A stretch of DNA of 64,000 nucleotides. Source: JAAYJG01 sp964450305. Lineage in GTDB: Bacteria; Bacillota; Clostridia; DSM-8532. The notes under the pieces are model-generated. The model ran no database searches, was not told where the DNA came from, and saw only the letters and a list, made by a program, of their open reading frames with translations. The position numbers and the translations under genes were made by a program. Of the stretch, positions 44,168 to 54,352 are shown piece by piece. The stretch covers positions 13,987 to 77,986 of the forward strand of contig CAYVFB010000003.1 of NCBI GenBank assembly GCA_964450305.1. The letters are read 5' to 3'. The first letter of the stretch is position 1. Each line of letters opens with the position of its first letter.

Positions 44168-44260
44168 GTCAAACTCCCTTGCACGTTTTTTCCTCCGGAG
44201 GATACTTTCATTATAGCGTTGCGATGACCATTTTACTCGACTTTTTTGAAGATGCATCCT

Positions 44261-44298
44261 AAAAAAAATGAGGTTCTCTGAATGTTCAGAAAACCTCA
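44261..44298 (-). terminator. Terminator after the 44450-46039 gene
   Basis: On the minus strand TGAGGTTTTCTGAA pairs with TTCAGAGAACCTCA and is followed by TTTTTTTT. Confidence 0.9.
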
Positions 44299-44449
44299 CT
44301 TCTAAAATCACTGACTTATTCACTACTTTCACGCTTAACTGGTGAGTGCCGTTTTGAGAACTGAGACCGATATGTTCAGGTGTGATATCACACCGCCCTC
44401 GGTAGTCAAATGTGAAAGCAAGCACTCAAAACACTATGTGAAAGTTGAG

Positions 44450-46039
44450 TTATTCGGCTTTAATAAAATGCTTCATCAGCACCAGATAGTCCTGATAGGC
44501 TTCACCCCTGGGAACATAAATATAGAACTGATATGCCTGGCTCTGACCCTGGATGGGTACCCAGGCATAGATGATTTCATAGAGTATCTCCTCATTATTT
44601 GCATTTGTTTCATAACGCTCAAGAAGGAAAATTTCACCTTCACCCAATATGGTCCTGCCGGAGAATAATTGCTCTTTTACCGTGGAGTTGCTTAAGTATT
44701 TGGACTGCTCAAGCGGGTAACTCGACGTATCGGCCACCAGAAACTCCCCGAATTTACCTGGCAGAAGTCTTTCTTTTTCCTGAATATAAAAATTATATAA
44801 GTAGGGGATTTTGTAATAGGTAAAATAGTAGCACTTCGTCTCCCAGGAACCAGGCAGCTGAATGGATTGAACAGGTTTATCGGTCTCATTGTAGTTGATG
44901 TAGCGTATCTCGGACAACCCCCCCACATAACCCGAGCTGAATACAGGCATGTGCAGCGTATATTCCCGTTCAAGCTTCCTCGGGCCTGTCAACACCTCGG
45001 TGCTCATGTTGATCTCGAACATTTCTCCATTGCTTTTTATAGAAACAGTGTCACCTTCCAGAACATAGGCTTCAATGTCTCCTATCATGCCAAGCTGCTT
45101 GATATTGCCTCCCTTTGCGGAATATAAAATGTTGAAATACGGCCCGGCCGGTATTCTGCGTCGTATGCTAAAGCAAAGGACTTCATCGGATAATGCGAAA
45201 TGATTATTTGTATACTCATGAGTATACTCTTCGACCGCTAACGTTCTGCTGTCGACCACCACCAGTGTTTCCTGCGAACCTGCCATGAACCGGTTTTCGC
45301 TCTGGGTGAAGGCGTTCAGCACCGAAATACCTTCCTGATATCGATTTGCAAAGGTATACAGGACGGTTTCGGTTTGCCCGTCGGAAGCGACCAGCTGAAG
45401 ACCAGCCATGAAGAAAAATGTTTTGTTCTTATATGCAAGAACAGGACCGTAAACCAAACTGCCAACTTCCTCGTATTCCTTGGCATAATTGAATTCTGTC
45501 TGTCGCAGAGAATTGTCACTGTTTCTCAGAAACAGCCATGCACCGGAAATACTGTCGGCAATCAGCGTATATTCCTCGCCCTGCTGTGTAAAAAGCGCAT
45601 TATATGTACTCGAAATATCGGTTGTATCGGTGTCCGGTAAAGAGCCGGGATCAGTGAGTTCGCCCGTATCTTCAGGGTTTTGCGGTGTATCGGTGATATC
45701 CCCGGTTGCTTCCTGCACAGGTGTTGGAGAGGGGGTTACTATTGATTCCGCAGTTGGTGTTGGGGTTGGGGTTGACGTCGGAGCCTGGGTGGGAGTGACA
45801 GTTGGAGCCTTTGCAGGGGCTTCTGTCGGGGCTTGTGTGGGTGTGGCTTGCGCCAGGGTTGGAGCAACGGTGATTGTTGGTTCAGGCTCACTGGTGGGCG
45901 TAACTACCACAGCCACTTCTGTTTGATCGTCAGGTGGTACAGGTTTTCTCGCGTTGCGACTGTCTATGGTGATGATGATTATCAGCACCACCGTGAGGAT
46001 ACATGGGGCAAGGATTGCAAAAACTAAATTCTTCTTCAT
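44450..46039 (-). CDS. Membrane-anchored extracellular protein with Thr/Pro stalk
   Basis: A 529-residue protein. An N-terminal membrane anchor (about 5-25) is followed by ~100 residues rich in Thr, Pro, Ala and Glu (repeats such as TPTQAPT and TPTPTPT), then a ~370-residue globular domain of repeated beta-rich segments (for instance VVDSRTLAVEEYTHEY, IRYINYNETDKPVQSIQL), suggesting a propeller-like fold. I recognise no family. It is likely displayed outside the membrane on a stalk that spans the wall. AAGGGTGG precedes the ATG at 46039. It is flanked by a terminator and transcribed alone. Confidence 0.75.
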   Translation of the reverse strand: MKKNLVFAILAPCILTVVLIIIITIDSRNARKPVPPDDQTEVAVVVTPTSEPEPTITVAPTLAQATPTQAPTEAPAKAPTVTPTQAPTSTPTPTPTAESIVTPSPTPVQEATGDITDTPQNPEDTGELTDPGSLPDTDTTDISSTYNALFTQQGEEYTLIADSISGAWLFLRNSDNSLRQTEFNYAKEYEEVGSLVYGPVLAYKNKTFFFMAGLQLVASDGQTETVLYTFANRYQEGISVLNAFTQSENRFMAGSQETLVVVDSRTLAVEEYTHEYTNNHFALSDEVLCFSIRRRIPAGPYFNILYSAKGGNIKQLGMIGDIEAYVLEGDTVSIKSNGEMFEINMSTEVLTGPRKLEREYTLHMPVFSSGYVGGLSEIRYINYNETDKPVQSIQLPGSWETKCYYFTYYKIPYLYNFYIQEKERLLPGKFGEFLVADTSSYPLEQSKYLSNSTVKEQLFSGRTILGEGEIFLLERYETNANNEEILYEIIYAWVPIQGQSQAYQFYIYVPRGEAYQDYLVLMKHFIKAE

Positions 46040-46266
46040 ACCGGAACCACCCTTCAAGCTTTTTGTTGCTTTTTATCGAAAGTAATCTATGACTTACGAA
46101 AGTCATTCTGATGATCTGAAAATTCTGACAGATTATCTGTTTATAGCACTATTTTCAGTATATCATAACCCGTTTTCAAGCTGCAACAAAGATGTAACAG
46201 CGGTGACTCTTTTATGAGTCTGATTGAATCAAATGGGTTTCGGTTCCCAGAGTCTATTTTTTTCTC

Positions 46267-47025
46267 TCAGTCTTCATTCATCAGGATATTCAGCATGCGC
46301 TCCGGATCATTCAAGAAAGTCCGGGTTACCTGATAATGCTCTGTTTCCTGATATTCCACCCGTTTATATCTCTCGTCCACCTTGTAGATGAAAGCATCCG
46401 GGTATGCCATGATGATTGGAGAATGGGTTGCGATGATAAACTGTGAATTTTGGTTCACCAGCTGGTGCATTCTTGAAATCATAGCCATCTGACGGTTCGG
46501 TGACAATGCCGCTTCAGGCTCGTCCAGTATGTACAAGCCATTCCCGCCAAAGCGATTCAGAAAAACCGCAAAAAAGCTTTCTCCGTGAGACATTTCGTGC
46601 AATGAAACCCCACCGTAGGAATATTTCAATGGCGGTGAAAAAGCAGGGGTATTATCCAGATCATCAATGTTAGTCGCAACATTATAAAAGCTTTCAGCCC
46701 TGAAAAAGAAACCGTCCCGAGGCCTGAAAGGACCTTTGGCAAGCTTGATATATTGGTTCAGGCAGGAGTGGGTTTCCCGTGATGCAAAGTTGAAATTGCG
46801 GGTGCCTCCCTCTGCATTAAAACCAAAGGCCACAGCAACAGCCTCCAGCAGGGTGGATTTTCCGGTGCCGTTCTCCCCCACCAGGAAGGTCACCTTTGGA
46901 TGAAGTTCCAACTCCGTGAGGTTTTTTACCGCATCCAGTGAAAAGGGGTATTGGTCTGGCATGGAGGCAATATTTTCAGTTAGGGAAATGAATCGGATGT
47001 AACCGCTCAAGCTTAAATTTTGCAT
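46267..47025 (-). CDS. AAA/ABC-type predicted ATPase
   Basis: A 252-residue ATPase of the AAA_21/AAA_23 type. Walker A is VGENGTGKSTLLEA (about 49-62), the signature-like MSHGESFFAVF sits in the middle, Walker B is GLYILDEPEAALSP, and ATHSPIIM follows. Members act with nucleases, in defence or as stand-alone proteins; no nuclease neighbours it, so function is unknown. AGGGA lies before the ATG. It follows the lipoprotein gene. Confidence 0.85.
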   Translation of the reverse strand: MQNLSLSGYIRFISLTENIASMPDQYPFSLDAVKNLTELELHPKVTFLVGENGTGKSTLLEAVAVAFGFNAEGGTRNFNFASRETHSCLNQYIKLAKGPFRPRDGFFFRAESFYNVATNIDDLDNTPAFSPPLKYSYGGVSLHEMSHGESFFAVFLNRFGGNGLYILDEPEAALSPNRQMAMISRMHQLVNQNSQFIIATHSPIIMAYPDAFIYKVDERYKRVEYQETEHYQVTRTFLNDPERMLNILMNED

Positions 47026-47063
47026 GTTTATCCCTGCTTTATTCGTTTTATCTTTGGCCTTTT

Positions 47064-47630
47064 CTACTCATACCCGCCTTTTTCTTTCGGCATTTTTATG
47101 TATTCATCCCGCTCGTACACCATCTGTTCAATTTCATGTATCAGTTCCTCTAAAGCGATGGCTTTGTGGTCATATGCTTCATTTTCATGTTTCCAAAATA
47201 TTTCCTTCATCTGTTCATCCAACTCAACTCTTATGTAATATGAATTATAGGGCATTACTATTGTAATTCTATTATCCTTTGGATTTACCGGGTCGGGCTT
47301 GAACTCTTCCGGATAGCTGAGGATGTCAATATCTCTGAATTTTTCTTCGATCAAATTCACTTGTTCATCGGATAGTTGAAAACGGATGGTAGAAAACCCT
47401 TTTACCAGGTCTTTCGTAAATGTGCCTTCAAAAGTATTTAAGATGTTTCTGGCGTTATATCCAAATCCAAGTATGAAATGAAACTCACCGGATTGTTCAT
47501 ATTCAAGCTTATGAAAATCCGGTTTACCCGAATTAGTAATTCCGCTGAGGTAATCAGGGTTTGGGAGTTTATTGCCGCAGCCCGACAAAACGACAACAAC
47601 CAGCATTGCCGCTAACCAGCTTTTTCTCAT
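47064..47630 (-). CDS. Putative lipoprotein of unknown function
   Basis: From ATG 47630 a 188-residue protein begins MRKSWLAAMLVVVVLSGCGN, an ideal lipoprotein signal with lipobox LSGC. The mature part (~170 residues) ends with a charged helix (EEKFRDID, then EQMKEIFWKHENEA) and no known motif. The frame is open upstream; ATG 47705 has a better ribosome binding site (GAGAGGTG) but would put 43 residues before the lipid Cys. So the start is uncertain. Confidence 0.7.
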   Translation of the reverse strand: MRKSWLAAMLVVVVLSGCGNKLPNPDYLSGITNSGKPDFHKLEYEQSGEFHFILGFGYNARNILNTFEGTFTKDLVKGFSTIRFQLSDEQVNLIEEKFRDIDILSYPEEFKPDPVNPKDNRITIVMPYNSYYIRVELDEQMKEIFWKHENEAYDHKAIALEELIHEIEQMVYERDEYIKMPKEKGGYE

Positions 47631-47789
47631 AACAAGAAACTTCACCATCATTACCAGGAGTTTCGATACCTGTGCAAAAGACGATGCGAGAAATAGTTTT
47701 TTCATTATTTCGGACACCTCTCTTCTTTGTGAATTCCTGGTTATGGCCTGTTTTATCCTGTCGTAACGGTGGTTATGCAATAATTCCTC

Positions 47790-48434
47790 CTAAGCCATTG
47801 ATATTAAGCTTGTTAATGAGTTAATAATGGCAATATGGGGGAACTGAAGGAAATCCTCTTTTACAGTTGTACCTGTCGTGACAGCGATGAAATCGACATT
47901 GGCACTGCTTGCTGTTTCAGCATCAATCATGCTGTCACCGATATATACAACGTTTTCTTTGGCGGCATTTAACAGTTCCATCGCCCTGATTAATGCTTCC
48001 GGGTCAGGTTTAGGTTTTTTTACGTCATCACCCCCAACGATAACATCAGCAAGGTGAGATATCTGATATTTTTGAAGGATCTCAGCAATTCTGTATCGAT
48101 ATTTCGTTGTTACGATGCCTGTTGTAATCCCTTTTGAATGAAGATAGTTTAACACCTGGATGGTTTCCGGATATAACTGCGTGTTCTGTGTCATCACTTC
48201 ATCGGCCTTTTCTTTAAACAACCTGACATACATTGTTTTTAGCCCGGGTTCCTCATTTTTTGTCAGGAAAGTAAACGAATCACTTAATGACATGCCAACT
48301 GTGCGCCTGATCTCATCCCTGGCTGGCATGGGAAAACCCATTTTCAGTAAAGCATGGTTCGCCGATTCAACAATTCCGTTGGTTGCATCTGCCAGAGTAT
48401 AATCAAAATCGAACAAGTAAATGCCATAACCCAT
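47790..48434 (-). CDS. HAD phosphatase, phosphoglycolate-phosphatase-like
   Basis: A 214-residue HAD hydrolase with motif I YLFDFDYTLAD (nucleophile Asp and the +2 Asp), motif II GIVTTKYRYR, motif III the KKPKPDPE lysine and motif IV YIGDSMIDAETA. A helical cap lies between I and II. It resembles Gph/PGP-like phosphatases, whose substrates vary. First gene of the leftward lipoprotein-ATPase direction. Confidence 0.88.
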   Translation of the reverse strand: MGYGIYLFDFDYTLADATNGIVESANHALLKMGFPMPARDEIRRTVGMSLSDSFTFLTKNEEPGLKTMYVRLFKEKADEVMTQNTQLYPETIQVLNYLHSKGITTGIVTTKYRYRIAEILQKYQISHLADVIVGGDDVKKPKPDPEALIRAMELLNAAKENVVYIGDSMIDAETASSANVDFIAVTTGTTVKEDFLQFPHIAIINSLTSLISMA

Positions 48435-48753
48435 TATAACACTCTTCTTCCAACAATCATAATATCACTATTGTATAAGATATCCATTGCATTGATCAAC
48501 ATTAAACACCTTACCAAAGTTGTTTTTTCTTTGTTGGAGCAGAACATGTCGGGTGCCAAATTTCATTGCGATGAGGTTTTTTCCTGTTTTTTTATTCTGA
48601 AGAAATCGCGGCAAAGACACATCTTTAAAACATTTAAACACATTCTGACTGTACTTGTTGTTTGCATGCAATCGCTTCTGTTGTTATAATAACAGAGAAG
48701 CTGCGAATCATCGTACATGTCACAGCGCAGAGCGAGTTGAAAGGAAATCTGAT
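48435..48753. other. Divergent intergenic region
   Basis: Between the HAD gene (leftward) and topB (rightward). It holds the topB promoter. I see no gene; small ORFs in several frames lack ribosome binding sites. Confidence 0.6.
48662..48690 (+). promoter_or_regulatory. Sigma-A promoter of topB
   Basis: -35 TTGCAT (48662-48667), 17-bp spacer, perfect -10 TATAAT (48685-48690). The ATG of topB follows about 57 nt after the likely start site. Confidence 0.75.
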
Positions 48754-50932
48754 ATGGGAAAGATTTTGGTATTGGCCGAAAAGCCATCCGTCGCAAGGGA
48801 TCTGGCAAAGGTTTTAAAATGCAGCCAGAACGGAAGCGGCTGTCTGATCGGTTCAAAGTATATCGTCACCTGGGCTCTTGGGCATCTGGTCACTCTGGCC
48901 GACCCCGATGCTTATAACGATAAATACAAGCAATGGAGGCTGGAAGACCTTCCGATGCTGCCCGATAAAATGAAGCTGGTGGTCATCAAGGAAACGTCGA
49001 AGCAGTTTAATGCCGTAAAAAACCTGATGCAGCGCAATGATGTGGATGAGCTGGTCATCGCAACCGATGCAGGACGTGAAGGAGAATTGGTTGCCCGCTG
49101 GATCATCCAAAAAGCCGGGTTCAAAAAGCCCATCAAACGACTGTGGATCTCCTCTCAAACCGATAAATCCATCCGGGAAGGCTTCGACAACCTGAAACCG
49201 GCTGTCCACTATGAAAACCTGTATTATTCAGCCCTTTGTCGTTCCGAGGCAGACTGGCTGGTGGGGCTGAATATCACCCGTGCACTAACCTGTAAGTATA
49301 ACGCCCAATTGTCTGCCGGAAGGGTTCAGACCCCAACGCTGGCAATGATTGTGCAGCGTGAGAATGAAATCCGCAATTTCAAGCCGAAGGATTTCTGGAC
49401 CATCCAAAGCGGGTTCCACGGCTTTACTGTGCAATGGCGAGATAAAAACAACCAGACAAGGCTTTTTGACAAACAGGCCGCCGAAGCCATCGTTGCAAAG
49501 GTCACCGGGCAGATCGGAGAGGTTGTGGATGTTCAAAAGGAGGCCAAAAAGGAGCTTCCCCCACTGGCCTATGATCTGACCGAGCTTCAGCGGGATGCGA
49601 ACCGAAGGTATGGCTATTCGGCAAAGCAAACCCTGAATATCATGCAGCGGCTTTATGAAACCCATAAGCTGGTCACTTATCCGAGAACCGATTCCAGGTA
49701 TATTACCGATGATATTGTGCCTACTCTGCCCGAGCGTTTAAAAAGCATTGCTGTAGGGCCATATGCCAAAGCAGCCCAGAAAATCCTTGCCCAGAAGCTT
49801 GTTATCACCAAGCGCTTTGTTGACAATAGCAAGGTGACCGACCACCATGCTATCATCCCCACCGAGCAATATGTAGATCTGTCAGCCTTAAATTCCGAAG
49901 AACGTAATGTTTACGATCTGATCGTTAAGCGTTTTCTCGCTGTTCTCAGTCCTGCGTTTGAATATGAGCAGACCACGGTCAAGGTATGCGCTGTGGGTGA
50001 AGCCTTTACCGCAAGGGGGAAAATTGTCAAATCCATGGGCTGTGGGCTGATTGAAACAGAGATGGTTTCAGATAANNNNNNNNNNCGAGGATGATGACAG
50101 CGATGACAGGGAACAATCTCTTCCCGAGGTTCAAAAGGGGTTGAAAGCAAAAATGGAGCCAGTGAAGCTGTTCAGCGGCAAAACAAAACCGCCTGCCCGC
50201 TACACCGAAGCCACATTGCTTTCCGCCATGGAGCATCCCGGAAAGTTTGTGGAAGACAAGGCACTGCGGGAAACGCTTGAAAGCACCAGCGGTCTTGGAA
50301 CCCCGGCCACCCGGGCGGATATCATTGAAAAGCTGTTCAATGTTTTTTATATTGAGCGCAAGGGTAAGGAAATCTACCCTACATCAAAAGGAATACAGCT
50401 GGCAGGGCTTGTTCCCGAAGATTTAAAGTCCCCTGAATTAACGGGAAAATGGGAACAGCAGTTATCCTTTATCAGCAAGGGAAAGGCCGATCCGAAACAA
50501 TTCGTGGGGGAAATGAAGCAATATGCCTCCAAGCTTGTTCAAAAGGTGATTGCCAGCAGCGAAAGCTATAAACATGATAATATCACCCGGGAAAAATGCC
50601 AATGTGGCAAATACCTTCTTGAGGTGAATGGTAAACGCGGTAAAATGCTGGTATGCCCGGACCGGGAATGTGGTTTCCGTAAAACGGTTTCACAGGTTTC
50701 CAACGCCCGGTGCCCGCAGTGCCATAAAAAGATGGAAATCCGGGGCGAAGGTGAAAACAAATCCTTCTATTGCGCCTGTGGGTATCGTGAAAAGCTGCAA
50801 AGCTTTCAGGAAAGAAAATCTACCCAGGTGAACAAAAGAGATGTGAACCGGTTCCTGCAACAACAGGATCAGGGTGAAAACATCAATTCCGCGCTGTCGG
50901 ACGCCTTATCAAAATGGAAGGATAACAAGTAA
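48754..50932 (+). CDS. topB: DNA topoisomerase III, interrupted by a sequence gap
   Basis: Type IA topoisomerase of about 725 residues. TOPRIM starts ILVLAEKPSVARDLAKVL, acid triad ATDAGREGELVARWI, catalytic Tyr in LVTYPRTDSRYI. The C-terminus ends in cysteine-rich zinc-like modules (CQCGKYLLEVNGKRGKMLVC; CPQCHKKMEIRG). Ten Ns at 50076-50085 interrupt the gene between the topoisomerase core and EDDDSDDREQSLPEVQ. The two sides are in different frames across the run of Ns, so the true gap length differs from ten. AAAGGAAA precedes the ATG. Confidence 0.95.
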
Positions 50933-51038
50933 TGAAATTGTTAAATTCACAGGTTGTGTGATTACTGAAAGATGGAAATATCCTTAATGATATGAATTTA
51001 CGTATGTGATAGAATATTGGTACAATGAGGTGATTTGA

Positions 51039-51335
51039 ATGGAAGATAAAACCTTTGAGCTTTTAACAAAGATGTACAGTGATTTTTCAGAGTTCAGGAA
51101 GGAAACAAGCCAACGGTTTGATAAAGCTGAATCAGAAATCAAGACTGTAGGGAATCAAGTTGTCAAACTTGAAAATGACCACGGACAAAAGCTGGATTCC
51201 TTGTTTGATGGTTACAGGCAGCTTACCGAAGGGCAGGAGTTCATCAAGTCACAGTTAGCTGCCTTATCTGCAAAAGTGGATAGCCAGGACGTCCAAATCA
51301 CTGTATTAAAAGGCAATAAAAAAGCGGTAAAATAG
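51039..51335 (+). CDS. Small coiled-coil protein
   Basis: A 98-residue highly charged helical protein (MEDKTFELLTKMYSDFSEFR..). Heptad-like spacing runs across most of its length and there is no membrane segment. Similar short coiled-coil proteins are frequent in Clostridia and have no assigned function. GAGGTG precedes the ATG. Plus strand, 106 bp behind topB. Confidence 0.7.
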   Translation: MEDKTFELLTKMYSDFSEFRKETSQRFDKAESEIKTVGNQVVKLENDHGQKLDSLFDGYRQLTEGQEFIKSQLAALSAKVDSQDVQITVLKGNKKAVK

Positions 51336-51470
51336 AAATATGTTTATTCAGGATTTGAGCCGATTCGTTGTTAAGACTTACCGGCCAAGTGACAATAGCC
51401 TATTCGCTTCAGTAGAAACCTCAGAAACAATATTCATGACATCTTGTTGTGAATACGTCCTAACATCTTA

Positions 51471-52934
51471 TCATGATTCCAGCATGCGAGCTTTTCTTTC
51501 CAGCATCTCATCGATGCGTTGAATGTATTGCTCGACATTTTTGACATTAAAAATTCTTTCGATTCTGTTATCCGGAAAAACAATTTTGGAGGTAGCCCCT
51601 GCCCCCAGGGCCAGAATGCTTTGAATTTCCTCCATGATCAGGATGTTATAGATGCCTTCAAACCCTGGTTTCGCATAGCCCACATTTTCAAGGTTGGCCA
51701 ATATATTTTTCTGCCGGTAAAGGTAATAGGGCCTCTGCCCTGCTTCCCGTAAGGACGTCCGTGCCAGTTCGACCATCGCGGCAACCATATCATCGTCGGT
51801 TCTTGCAAAGTTATCCTTCTCCTCTTGCAGCCTGGACGCTCTTTTGAAAGACATGGTATGAACGGTAATGCTTTCGGGGTTTAACTTTGTGATTTGTTCG
51901 ATAGTGCCTCGGAAGTCCTCCGTGGTTTCAGATGGTAAGCCGGCAATTAAATCGCAATTGATATTCCCAAAGCCCTCTTCCCTTGCCATTTTAAAAGCAT
52001 CTGAAAACTGTTTGACCGTGTGGTTCCGGCCAATTAAGTCCAGGGTTTTGTCATGCATGGTTTGCGGGTTTATGCTAATACGTGAAACTCCTGCTTTTTT
52101 CATACGCTGAAGCTTTTGTCGGGTAATCGTATCAGGCCGCCCGGCCTCCACGGTATACTCGCGAACCGAATTCATGGGCAGAATGGGAACAAGTGTTTCC
52201 AGCAGCTGCGCAAACTCTGTTTCGCAAAGCGCTGTGGGCGTTCCGCCCCCGATATATAACGTATCCAAAAGAACACCCTGTTTTTTCAGCCAATTTGATG
52301 TCCATCGGATCTCTTTCTCCAACACCTTCAGGTATTCGGAAGTTAGCCCTGCGCAATGTTTCGTCGCAACCGAAGGGAATGAACAATACAGGCACCTGCT
52401 GGTGCAAAACGGTATTCCGATGTAGACGCTGACAGATTTGCGCGGAACCAAAAGGTATTTTTGTTCGTTCAGGGCTACCTCGACGGCAAGCCTGGTTTTT
52501 TCCTCCGATACACGATAATATCCCTGCATTCTTTGTGAAATGGTTTCCATTGACTTCCCTTGTGAAATCAGAGAGTGGATGATCTTGACCGGGCGAATAC
52601 CGGTTAGAGCTCCCCACGGAAGGGTCTTTTCGGTGAATTGACTCAGAAGGCTGTAAATTAAAAGCTTCAGCGGCGTTTTCAGATCCTTGTGGGGATCTGC
52701 TTTTTCATGGAGAACCGGGGTTTCATCGCAAAATAAAACCTGGCTGTTCCGGCTCAGGCTTCCCTGAAGAAAGCTTTCATCACCATCCTGTCGTGTTGCA
52801 AACCGTAGGGCGTATTCACAGCAGGCCAACATAAGATCCTTCTCAACATATTGATATGAATTTTCGGGCAGAAAAAGCTTCACGAGCTCATTGCAATCTG
52901 CGCGATACCGTTCATCCAGATGTATACAGAACAT
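51471..52934 (-). CDS. hemZ: HemZ-type radical-SAM coproporphyrinogen dehydrogenase
   Basis: A 487-residue radical SAM protein. The cluster motif is CTSRCLYCSFPS (C-x3-C-x2-C). Downstream motifs YIGGGTPTAL, EAGRPDTIT, INPQTMHDKTLDLIGR and DLIAGLPSET are those of the HemN/HemZ family. A ~150-residue N-terminal domain marks it as HemZ. It may catalyse oxygen-independent oxidation of coproporphyrinogen III, but some family members are heme-handling proteins. I start at ATG 52934 because GGGAG lies at good spacing; an upstream start at 52997 has none. Confidence 0.9.
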   Translation of the reverse strand: MFCIHLDERYRADCNELVKLFLPENSYQYVEKDLMLACCEYALRFATRQDGDESFLQGSLSRNSQVLFCDETPVLHEKADPHKDLKTPLKLLIYSLLSQFTEKTLPWGALTGIRPVKIIHSLISQGKSMETISQRMQGYYRVSEEKTRLAVEVALNEQKYLLVPRKSVSVYIGIPFCTSRCLYCSFPSVATKHCAGLTSEYLKVLEKEIRWTSNWLKKQGVLLDTLYIGGGTPTALCETEFAQLLETLVPILPMNSVREYTVEAGRPDTITRQKLQRMKKAGVSRISINPQTMHDKTLDLIGRNHTVKQFSDAFKMAREEGFGNINCDLIAGLPSETTEDFRGTIEQITKLNPESITVHTMSFKRASRLQEEKDNFARTDDDMVAAMVELARTSLREAGQRPYYLYRQKNILANLENVGYAKPGFEGIYNILIMEEIQSILALGAGATSKIVFPDNRIERIFNVKNVEQYIQRIDEMLERKARMLES

Positions 52935-53094
52935 GGCTTCTCCCAAATCATTAGCTGTTATTTCAGGCGATATGGACTGATTATTGACGTCCATCATGCA
53001 GTCTTTTCAGGAACGATGGCGTATACGATTCTTCACCGCTATGAATAACATATATTACCATTTTATGAACTAAAGGTCTTTCCCTGTTTACCTT

Positions 53095-53712
53095 CTAAAA
53101 ATATGGGTTATTCCGCTTTTCAAACCCGATGGTGCTATGAGGGCCATGTCCGGGGTAAACAACTGTTTCATCCGGAAGGCAAAACAACTTATCCCGGATA
53201 GCGTTAAGGATCTCGTCCATCGATCCTCCCGGCAAATCTGTTCTGCCGATAGAATTTTGAAACAACGTATCTCCTGTAAAAAGCGCATCCCCCACATGAA
53301 TGCAGATACACCCCTTCGAATGGCCGGGGGTATGGATGATATGGAATGTAAGGCCAGCACATTCAAGGATGTCTCCATCTTGCAAAAGGCGATCGGCAGG
53401 CTTGAATGCAATGTTTCCCTTCAACGGGAAAAGGGCAAGTCCATTATAATACGGATCGAAAAAGCTTCTGGCATCCTGCTCGTGGATGGAAACCTGAACA
53501 TTGGCCTTCTGCCTGAGCGCATCCACATAATAGATATGATCAAAATGACCGTGGGTTAGAATGACCTGTTTCGGCTCCAGACCTTTTTTTTCAGTGTAGG
53601 TAAGTATACTGTCCGGTGTACACCCGCAGTCGATGATCACCGCCTGCCCCTCATTGGATACGATATAGACATTGGATTGAACCAGGCCATGAGAAATACA
53701 TTGGATCTGCAT
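53095..53712 (-). CDS. MBL-fold metallo-hydrolase (glyoxalase II-like)
   Basis: A 205-residue metallo-beta-lactamase-fold hydrolase. Zinc ligands are visible in THGHFDHIYYVD (HxHxDH), HTPGHSKG, FTGDTLF (Asp) and YPGHGPHS (His). Family members hydrolyse thioesters or related compounds. The gene lies between dtd and hemZ, its usual clostridial place. CGGAGGT precedes the ATG. Confidence 0.93.
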   Translation of the reverse strand: MQIQCISHGLVQSNVYIVSNEGQAVIIDCGCTPDSILTYTEKKGLEPKQVILTHGHFDHIYYVDALRQKANVQVSIHEQDARSFFDPYYNGLALFPLKGNIAFKPADRLLQDGDILECAGLTFHIIHTPGHSKGCICIHVGDALFTGDTLFQNSIGRTDLPGGSMDEILNAIRDKLFCLPDETVVYPGHGPHSTIGFEKRNNPYF

Positions 53713-53730
53713 GATCGACCTCCGTGACCG

Positions 53731-54177
53731 CTATTTCCTGCTTTCAAGCAGGATCGTAACCGGCCCTTCGTTGTGTATCTCAACCTGCATCGATGCCTGG
53801 AAAATGCCGGTTTCTACCTTCATCCCATGCTTATCGCGCAAATAGCTTATAAACTCCTCATACAACCGGTTGGCCTCCTGTGGCGGCGCCGCGTCGGTAA
53901 AGCTGGGGCGAAAGCCCTTCCGGCAGTCCCCATAAAGTGTAAACTGAGATACCACAAGAATTTCTCCCTTGACGTCCTTTACCGACAGGTTCATTTTCTC
54001 GTTATCATCTTCAAAAATTCTCAGGTTGGCCACTTTGTTTGCCAGGAACTCTACATCCTTCAGGGTATCGTCCCTGCCAACACCCAACAGAACCATCAGG
54101 CCTTTTTGAATGCTTCCCGTAGTTTGACCGTCCACAACAACCTTTGACTGTGAAACACGTTGTACAACTGCACGCAT
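53731..54177 (-). CDS. dtd: D-aminoacyl-tRNA deacylase
   Basis: A 148-residue DTD. It begins MRAVVQRVSQSKV and has the cross-subunit motifs SQFTLYGDCRKGFRPSF (catalytic region SQFTL) and NEGPVTILLESRK (Gly-Pro motif written GPVT). It removes D-amino acids and Gly mischarged on tRNA. GGGAGTGA precedes the ATG. It lies downstream of relA. Confidence 0.97.
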   Translation of the reverse strand: MRAVVQRVSQSKVVVDGQTTGSIQKGLMVLLGVGRDDTLKDVEFLANKVANLRIFEDDNEKMNLSVKDVKGEILVVSQFTLYGDCRKGFRPSFTDAAPPQEANRLYEEFISYLRDKHGMKVETGIFQASMQVEIHNEGPVTILLESRK

Positions 54178-54352
54178 TGATCACTCCCGCCCTCAAGGGG
54201 CACGCCGCTTGTTTATTACTGTTTTTACCGGGCTGAACCCCTCCACCGCGCGAATGTCTTGTGAACTTCCTGCAACCCGGTGGTGGATTGAAAAATCTAT
54301 TTTTTACTCAACTTTCATTTGACCAAGGGACCTGTCCCCCTGGCCCATTATA
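54178..54352. other. relA-dtd gap with a GGGACC/TGTCCC motif
   Basis: GACCAAGGGACCTGTCCCCC at 54312-54331 belongs to the dispersed GGGGACAGGTTCC-like words. No terminator is evident. Confidence 0.4.

Noticed and set aside
46267..47630. Defence system built on the AAA ATPase
   Set aside because: The ATPase resembles families found in defence modules, but neighbours are a lipoprotein and a stalked surface protein, with no nuclease or toxin.
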